NCBI GenBank assembly: GCA_025352265.1
Contig: JANXTS010000105.1
Coordinates: 17,913 to 81,912, forward strand
DNA from: Variovorax sp.
GTDB taxonomy: Bacteria > Pseudomonadota > Gammaproteobacteria > Burkholderiales > Burkholderiaceae_C
Length of the DNA: 64,000 nucleotides
Direction: 5' to 3'
The notes below the pieces were generated by a model that was not told where the DNA came from, ran no database searches, and worked only from the letters and a program-made list of their open reading frames with translations. Positions 58,703-64,000 of the stretch are shown here, piece by piece. Position 1 is the first letter of the stretch, and every line of letters begins with the position of its first letter. The translations under genes and the position numbers were made by a program.

Positions 58703-58906
58703 ACGTCTGGTTGGCTGAATAGCTAGAAACCCGCACGCTCTGCGGCGCCGGGTTCGTTTTGCGGCGTCGCCCAGGCAGGGTTGCAAGCTCCACGCCAGCC
58801 GGTGGCTGCGGGGCCGCCGTAGGACTTGGCGCCAGGCCAAGATGTCATCGTGATCCGAAGACTGCCCGGGTCCGTAGACCAGCAACACACAGCCTCAAGG
58901 CATCCC

Positions 58907-59191
58907 ATGGACATCCCGGACAAAGCTCGCCTGATGGAACAATTCCAGTCGCTGGCCGCCTCAATGCGGGGTGCAGACCCACGCTCATCCGAACTCGGGC
59001 TTCTCTCCTTCGAGCTTGCCGACGTAGAGCGCAAGTGGGTGGCGCTGGACGATCCGGTATCTGCCCAGTCCTGGATCACGCAGCTGGGCTGCACGAGGTC
59101 GGAGCTGGAAGCGGCGGTCCATGCTGTCGGGCATTCCTCAAAGCAGGTGACCAGTTACCTGGCCCAGGTGAGCGGCGAAACGTTGGGATAA
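58907..59191 (+). CDS. DUF3606-like small protein
   Basis: A 94-residue protein. Its second half (DDPVSAQSWITQLGCTRSELEAAVHAVG) matches DUF3606, a short stress-associated domain of unknown function. The first half is helical and unassigned. AAGG lies six bases before ATG 58907. It lies between and opposite to the purine genes. Confidence 0.7.
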   Translation: MDIPDKARLMEQFQSLAASMRGADPRSSELGLLSFELADVERKWVALDDPVSAQSWITQLGCTRSELEAAVHAVGHSSKQVTSYLAQVSGETLG

Positions 59192-59270
59192 CTGGCCAGG
59201 CCCAGCAGGAACTCGTCCTCTCCGCGAACCACCGCGGGCAGTTTCCACGGTGTGGGCGCATGTTTGCCCT

Positions 59271-60497
59271 TCAAGCCAGTAGATCTGCCAGCGTCCGCGC
59301 GATCACCTTGGTAGCGCGGCGCAGGTCCTCCAGCAGCACGCGTTCGTCGTTGCGCTTGGCGTGCGATTCGAGCACGGTGCGCGGACCGGCGCCGTAGAGG
59401 ACGCCCGGAATGCCGGCCTCGGCATATAGCCGAACGTCGGTATAAAGCGGCGTGCCCATCGCCTTGATCGGCTCGCCGAAGATGGCTTCACCGTGTTTCT
59501 GGATGGCCTCGACCAGTGGCTTGTTGCCGGTCAGCGGGCGCATCGAATTCGCGAGCAACAGGCGCTTGATGCCGACGGTGATGCCGATGGATTCAGCCGC
59601 CGCATCTGCGATCACTTTGCGGATCGCGGCCTCGACTTCGACCGGATTTTCTTCGGGGATCATGCGCCGGTCGAGCTTGAAAACGACCTTGCCAGGCACG
59701 ACGTTGGTGTTGGTGCCGCCCTCGATGCGGCCGACGTTGAGGTAAGGGTGCGTGATGCCCTGGACCTTCGACGTCACCTGTTGGTAGAGCGCGTTCTGTG
59801 CGTACAGTGCAGCGAGGATTCTGGTCGCGCCCTGCAGTGCGTCTATGCCGGTCTCAGGAATGGCGGCGTGTGCCATCTTGCCGTGCACCGTCACTTCCAT
59901 CTGCAGGCAGCCGTTGTGCGCAGTCCCCACTTCGTAGCTGAAACCGGCTGCGATCATCAGGTCGGGCTTGGTCAGGCCGTTCTTCAGCAACCAGCCCGGA
60001 CCGAGAAGGCCACCGAATTCTTCGTCGTAGGTGAAGTGAAGTTCTATCGCGCCCTTGCTCGGCCTGGCCACTGCTTCGAGTGCGCGCAGCGCGAAGGTGA
60101 AGCTGGCGAAGTCGCTCTTGCTGACCGCCGTCGCACGGCCGTAAAGGCTGCCGTTGTCGATCTCACCGCCATAGGGATCGTGCGTCCAGCCTTCGCCGGG
60201 CGGCACCACGTCGCCGTGCGCGTTGAGCGCGACGGTGAGACCACCGCTGCCGTACGGTCGGCGAACGATCAGGTTGGTGATCGATTCGAGCCCGTAGTCC
60301 GCGACCTCCTGCGCCGGCACCGGGTGCTTCTCGGCTTCGAACCCGAAGTCCTTCAGCAGGTCTGCCGTCCGGTCTGCATGCGGTGCGTTGTTGCCCGGTG
60401 GCGTGTCGGTCGGAACCCGTACCAGTTGCTGCAGGAACATCACCTCGTCGTCGAAGTGCGCATCGATCCAGGCGTCGAGCTTTGAGTAGTCGGTCAT
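59271..60497 (-). CDS. M20 family metallohydrolase (ArgE/DapE-like)
   Basis: A 408-residue binuclear zinc hydrolase. Ligands and catalytic acids fit ALNAHGDVVPPGEGW (near residue 90) and FTYDEEFGGLLGPG, and the dimerisation domain GKMAHAAIPETGIDA lies in the middle. It resembles ArgE/DapE deacylases. It is the last gene of the allantoin operon, 14 bp after the UraD-allantoate fusion, so it may act on an allantoate breakdown product such as ureidoglycolate. That role is inferred. Confidence 0.85.
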   Translation of the reverse strand: MTDYSKLDAWIDAHFDDEVMFLQQLVRVPTDTPPGNNAPHADRTADLLKDFGFEAEKHPVPAQEVADYGLESITNLIVRRPYGSGGLTVALNAHGDVVPPGEGWTHDPYGGEIDNGSLYGRATAVSKSDFASFTFALRALEAVARPSKGAIELHFTYDEEFGGLLGPGWLLKNGLTKPDLMIAAGFSYEVGTAHNGCLQMEVTVHGKMAHAAIPETGIDALQGATRILAALYAQNALYQQVTSKVQGITHPYLNVGRIEGGTNTNVVPGKVVFKLDRRMIPEENPVEVEAAIRKVIADAAAESIGITVGIKRLLLANSMRPLTGNKPLVEAIQKHGEAIFGEPIKAMGTPLYTDVRLYAEAGIPGVLYGAGPRTVLESHAKRNDERVLLEDLRRATKVIARTLADLLA

Positions 60498-60511
60498 GAG
60501 GTTGTCCGGGT

Positions 60512-62290
60512 TCAGTGCGTCTGTTCCAGCGCCAGGTTGGCGAGCAGAAGCGAAAACGCCTCGACCGCCAACTGGATGTCGTCGTTGGTGCTCGACTCGA
60601 GCGGGTTGTGGCTGATGCCGGAGTTGATGCCGCGCACGAACAGCATTGCCTGCGGCATGACTTCGTGGAGCTTCATGGCATCGTGACCGGCGCCGCTCGG
60701 CATGCGAAACAGCGGAATGCCGAGCGCGTCGACCGCCTTCTCCCAGCGCTGTTGCCATGTCGGGTCGCTCGGCGCGGCCGCGGCACGCATCGTCTCTTCG
60801 AGCGTGTAGCGCACGCTGCGGCGCTCGCAGATGTCCTTCAATGCGGCCAGCACATCGGCCACCACCGCATCGCGCTGCGCGTTGTTCGGTGCGCGAATGT
60901 CAAGGCTGAACTTGCAACTGCCAGGAACCACGTTGATCGAGCCGTTGGGAACCTGCAGCATGCCGACGGTCGCGACCGAATCGCCGTCTTTGCAGGCGCG
61001 CTGCTCGGCGAACAGGATAAGTTCCGACACCGCTGCGGCTGCGTCGCGGCGCCGGTCCATCGGCGTGGTGCCGGCGTGGCTCGCCATTCCCATCACCTCG
61101 CCCAAGTAGCGCACGCTGCCGTTGATCGAGGTCACGATGCCGAGCGGCAAGTCGAGTTCGTTCAGCACCGGACCTTGCTCGATGTGCACCTCGACAAAGC
61201 CCAAGTAGTTCTTGGGGTCACGCTGGATCTTCGGGATGTCGTCGGCGTTCAACCCGGCGTGCGCCATCGCATTGCGCATGGTCACGCCATCGATGTCCTG
61301 CTGGTCGAGCCATGCCGGGTTGAAGTGCCCGATCAGCGCGCCGGATCCAAGGAACGTCGCCTTGTAGCGCTGGCCTTCTTCTTCGGCAAAGCCGACGACT
61401 TCGAAGGCGAAGGGCAGGCGGCGGTTCTGCTTCACGAGTTCGCGCACGCAGGCCATCGGCACGAAGATGCCGAGCCGGCCGTCGTACTTGCCAGCGTTGC
61501 GCACGGTGTCGTAATGCGAGCCGGTGAGCAGTGCCCTGGCACCGGGTGTTGCCGCTTCATAGCGGCCGACCACGTTGCCGACCGCATCGATCTCGACCGT
61601 GTCGAAGCCGCAGTCGCGCATACCTTTCGCAATCTGAGCTGCACAGGCGCGGTGCGCGTCGGTGAGATAGGTGACGGTGAGCTGGCCGAGTTCGGCATAG
61701 CCGGGGTCGGTGTGGATCGACAGCGCCTCTTGCCAGTCCCACACTTCGTTGCCGAGCGTCGGCAGGTTGCCGAACTTGTCGTTGAGCCGAATCTCCGCGA
61801 TGCGATGGATATTGCGCAACGCCTCGCCTTGTTCGAACGAAGGATGGTGGTGCACGCGACGCTCGAAGGTGTCGATGATCTCCTGCTTCGACAAGCCGGT
61901 GCCGCGTGGTCCGCGCACTGCCAGGATGAACGGAAAGCCAAACTTCTGGCCGTAGCTCGTGTTGAGCCGACGGATCTGCGCCAGCTCCTCTGCCGTGCAG
62001 TTCGTGAGGCCGGCCTTGCCCTGCTCGTTGGTGGATTCGGCAGTGAGCGTGTTGCTCTCCATCTGCTTGCCGGCGAGTTCGGGGTGCGCGCGGATCAATG
62101 CGAGCTGCTGGTCCGCGGTAGCGTTGGTCACGGTCTGCGCCATCGCGTGCTTCAGGTGCTGCAACGATTGGAAGGGCCGCGCTTGCGATGCCTTCTCTGC
62201 CACCCAGGGAGAGTGTTCGTAGATGCCGTCGAGCAAGGCGACGGCCTGTGCCGGCGTGGCGGCGTTCAGCTGGGAGGTGGTGAGGGCCAT
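60512..62290 (-). CDS. Bifunctional OHCU decarboxylase (UraD)-allantoate amidohydrolase
   Basis: A 592-residue fusion. Residues 1-165 are UraD, with His69 in RAHPELAGK and the family run KFGFPFILAVRG; UraD decarboxylates OHCU to S-allantoin. Residues about 175-592 are an M20 allantoate amidohydrolase/carbamoylase, with metal-site segments GSHYDTVRNAGKYDG, FAEEEGQRY, VEVHIEQGP and SHNPLES; this half releases ammonia from allantoate. It begins 1 bp after puuE stops. Together with PuuE the protein flanks the allantoin to allantoate step on both sides. Confidence 0.93.
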   Translation of the reverse strand: MALTTSQLNAATPAQAVALLDGIYEHSPWVAEKASQARPFQSLQHLKHAMAQTVTNATADQQLALIRAHPELAGKQMESNTLTAESTNEQGKAGLTNCTAEELAQIRRLNTSYGQKFGFPFILAVRGPRGTGLSKQEIIDTFERRVHHHPSFEQGEALRNIHRIAEIRLNDKFGNLPTLGNEVWDWQEALSIHTDPGYAELGQLTVTYLTDAHRACAAQIAKGMRDCGFDTVEIDAVGNVVGRYEAATPGARALLTGSHYDTVRNAGKYDGRLGIFVPMACVRELVKQNRRLPFAFEVVGFAEEEGQRYKATFLGSGALIGHFNPAWLDQQDIDGVTMRNAMAHAGLNADDIPKIQRDPKNYLGFVEVHIEQGPVLNELDLPLGIVTSINGSVRYLGEVMGMASHAGTTPMDRRRDAAAAVSELILFAEQRACKDGDSVATVGMLQVPNGSINVVPGSCKFSLDIRAPNNAQRDAVVADVLAALKDICERRSVRYTLEETMRAAAAPSDPTWQQRWEKAVDALGIPLFRMPSGAGHDAMKLHEVMPQAMLFVRGINSGISHNPLESSTNDDIQLAVEAFSLLLANLALEQTH

Positions 62291-62291
62291 G

Positions 62292-63302
62292 TCAGGCTCC
62301 GATGGCCGCGGGAACGAAGGGATGCACCTGCTTCCAGTGCCGCGCGATGTCGACGCGGCGGCAGATCCACACCCGCTCGTGCCCTTGCACGTAGTCGAGA
62401 AAGCGCTTGAGCGAACCGATGCGCCCCGGCTTGCCGAGCAGCCGGCAGTGCATGCCGATGCTCATCATCTTCGGTGCCTCTTCGCCTTCGGCATAGAGCG
62501 CGTCGAAGCTGTCTTTGAGGTAGTTGAAGAAGTGCTCGCCGGTGTTGAAGCCTTGCGCCTGCACGAAGCGCATGTCGTTGCAGTCGAGCGAGTAGGGCAC
62601 CACCAGGTGCGGCGCCACGCTGCCGTCGGTTTTTTCGACCTGCATCCAAAAAGGCAGGTCGTCGCCGTAGTAGTCGCTGTCGTACTCGTAGCTTCCCTGG
62701 TCGACCACCAGACGGCGCGTGTTGGGGCTGTCGCGGCCGGTGTACCAGCCCACCGGCCATTGCCCGCCTGTCATGTCGCGGATGACATGAGTACCGATGT
62801 CGATATGGCGTTTCTCAGTGACGACCGGCAGGTTCTGGTAGTGGATCCAGCGCAGCCCGTGGTTCGCGATTTCGTAGCCGTTCTTCATGAACGTTTCCAG
62901 CAGTCCGGGGTGGCGCTGCAGCGCCATGCCGACGCCGAACACCGTCATGGGCAGGCCACGTGATTCGAACTCGCGAAGGATGCGCCAGACGCCGGCGCGC
63001 GAGCCGTATTCGTACATCGACTCCATCGTCATGTGGCGGTTTTCGTAGGCTTGCGCGGTGACGAGCTCAGACAGAAACGTTTCCGAGGTCGGGTCGCCGT
63101 GCAGCGGATTGTTCTCGCCGCCCTCTTCGTAATTCAGGACGAACTGCAATGCGATCTTTGCCCGGCCCGGCCATTGCGCATGCGGCGGGTTTCGCCCGTA
63201 GCCGACCATGTCGCGCGGATAGATGGCGGGCTGGTGGTCTTGTTCGCTGTCCTTGCTGTTGTCCTTGCCGTTGTCCTGGCGTTTGTCTTGAGTGAGGGTC
63301 AT
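62292..63302 (-). CDS. puuE: Allantoinase, PuuE type
   Basis: A 336-residue polysaccharide-deacetylase-fold allantoinase, hydrolysing allantoin to allantoate. The opening YPRDMVGYGRNPP and the segments YEIANHGLRWIHYQ and TGRDSPNTRRLV are characteristic of PuuE. The first ~25 residues (QDKRQDNGKDNSKDSEQD) are a low-complexity charged stretch from a repeated DNA motif and are not part of the family core. It sits between the GntR gene (23 bp) and the UraD fusion (1 bp). Confidence 0.93.
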   Translation of the reverse strand: MTLTQDKRQDNGKDNSKDSEQDHQPAIYPRDMVGYGRNPPHAQWPGRAKIALQFVLNYEEGGENNPLHGDPTSETFLSELVTAQAYENRHMTMESMYEYGSRAGVWRILREFESRGLPMTVFGVGMALQRHPGLLETFMKNGYEIANHGLRWIHYQNLPVVTEKRHIDIGTHVIRDMTGGQWPVGWYTGRDSPNTRRLVVDQGSYEYDSDYYGDDLPFWMQVEKTDGSVAPHLVVPYSLDCNDMRFVQAQGFNTGEHFFNYLKDSFDALYAEGEEAPKMMSIGMHCRLLGKPGRIGSLKRFLDYVQGHERVWICRRVDIARHWKQVHPFVPAAIGA

Positions 63303-63325
63303 GCGTGGCTCCGGTGGCGTGGTTT

Positions 63326-63991
63326 TCAGGACAGCGCCAGGGTGATGTCGTGGGTCGGAACTTTCCGGTCGAAAACGAGATGGGCCTCGACGTGCTCGAG
63401 GTGCTCGGCCATGAGGCGTACGGCACGCTCTTCGTCCTTGGCGGCGAGCGCCTTCACGATGTCCGCGTGCTCGTCGTTGGAGTGCTCGGCAGCGCTGGTG
63501 GTCTGGTACATCAGCGTGATGAGGGCGCAGCGCGAGATCAGTTCGCCCAGCATTTGCGCCAGCACCTTGTTGCCCATGAGCTCGGCCATGCGCACATGAA
63601 AGTCGCCGAGCAGTTCGGCGCGGTCGGAAACGTCTTCGCCGGCCACCGCGGCTTTTTCAAGTGCGACATGCTCGCGCAGTGCCTTGATCTTGGCGGGCGT
63701 CGCGGTCTGCACGAACTCGCGCGTCATCGCGGTTTCCAGCATGCGGCGCACCGCGAACACCTGGCGTGCCTCGTCGACTGCCGGTGCTGCGACGAACGCG
63801 CCGCGCGCCGGCTCCAGCCGGATCAACCGATTTTGCGAAAGCTGGAACAAAGCTTGCCGCACCAGCGTGCGCGAGACGCCGAAGTGGTCGGCCAGCTTCT
63901 GTTCGGCGAGTTTGGTGCCGGGCTGGAGGCGGTGTTCGACGATGGCGCGCGTGAGCGATTCGACGATGACGTGCGTGGCGGACGGCTCCAT
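63326..63991 (-). CDS. GntR-family transcriptional regulator, FCD subfamily
   Basis: A 221-residue regulator. The N-terminal winged helix (GTKLAEQKLADHFGVSRTLVRQAL region, about residues 24-50) is followed by an FCD effector domain with probable metal ligands in GDFHVRMAEL, EHADIVKAL and AEHLEHVE. It is the first visible gene of the allantoinase operon and probably controls it and the purine permease in response to a purine or ureide. Its promoter lies at or beyond the window's right edge. Confidence 0.92.
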   Translation of the reverse strand: MEPSATHVIVESLTRAIVEHRLQPGTKLAEQKLADHFGVSRTLVRQALFQLSQNRLIRLEPARGAFVAAPAVDEARQVFAVRRMLETAMTREFVQTATPAKIKALREHVALEKAAVAGEDVSDRAELLGDFHVRMAELMGNKVLAQMLGELISRCALITLMYQTTSAAEHSNDEHADIVKALAAKDEERAVRLMAEHLEHVEAHLVFDRKVPTHDITLALS

Positions 63992-64000
63992 GGCGGGTGA

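Noticed and set aside
60515..62410. A long plus-strand open frame antisense to the UraD-allantoate fusion
   Set aside because: Composition-driven shadow of a well-supported gene.
63230..63300. The repeated TTGTCCTT-like motif at the puuE start as a CRISPR or regulatory repeat
   Set aside because: It is a short, imperfect coding repeat giving the Asp/Lys/Gln-rich N-terminus of PuuE.

Overview
The window is a 64 kb stretch of GC-rich chromosome from a betaproteobacterium, most likely Comamonadaceae (Variovorax or a close relative). This rests on gene content: a Bug-type solute receptor, a urt urea transporter, a UraD-allantoate amidohydrolase fusion, several nutrient ABC systems and AT-rich -10 boxes of TAAAAT type. 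There is no rRNA, so genus is an inference. I see no prophage, insertion sequence, integrase or CRISPR array, so it reads as core and semi-accessory chromosome.

Layout. 1-3,000: a respiratory formate dehydrogenase alpha subunit on the minus strand, running off the left edge, with an in-frame UGA at the selenocysteine position, plus a small lipoprotein. 3,100-7,400: an FtsX-like permease, a truncated haemoglobin and an overlapping FAD oxidoreductase. 7,400-12,800: housekeeping genes (Smr protein, radC, FKBP isomerase, ispH, a PLP dehydratase, serS and a tRNA-Ser). 13,000-15,100: a histidine kinase and a LuxR-type response regulator, convergent across a terminator. 15,200-19,800: a minus-strand run of PHP phosphatase, EamA transporter, YciO-like protein, M50 protease and trpS. 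19,800-26,100: a CorA-type metal transporter, phosphate transporter, Bug receptor, 2-hydroxyacid dehydrogenase and PHB-depolymerase-like esterase. 26,200-32,000: the complete urtABCDE urea ABC transporter. 32,000-41,700: an amidase, two MFS exporters, a band-7 protein, an aldo-keto reductase, a CheB remnant, a short-chain-dehydrogenase-fold protein carrying the halohydrin dehalogenase motifs, and a DedA-rhodanese fusion. 41,700-46,900: katG and poorly known membrane and lipoprotein genes. 46,900-54,800: ureD without urease structural genes, a nucleobase-type deaminase, an NMT1-type ABC importer, maeB and a cytosine-deaminase-like amidohydrolase. 55,100-64,000: an AI-2E family exporter, a frameshifted exported FAA-hydrolase gene, and a purine-degradation block (NCS2 permease, M20 hydrolase, UraD-allantoate amidohydrolase fusion, PuuE allantoinase, GntR regulator).

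The nitrogen theme is strong. Purine import and allantoin/allantoate breakdown release ammonia and urea-type products, the urt system imports urea, and ureD belongs to urease maturation. Urease structural genes, uricase and xanthine dehydrogenase are not in the window. The most notable observations are the selenocysteine formate dehydrogenase with a clear bacterial SECIS hairpin, the likely halohydrin dehalogenase, and a recurring spacing in which a -10-like box lies six or seven bases upstream of start codons, suggesting leaderless mRNAs.
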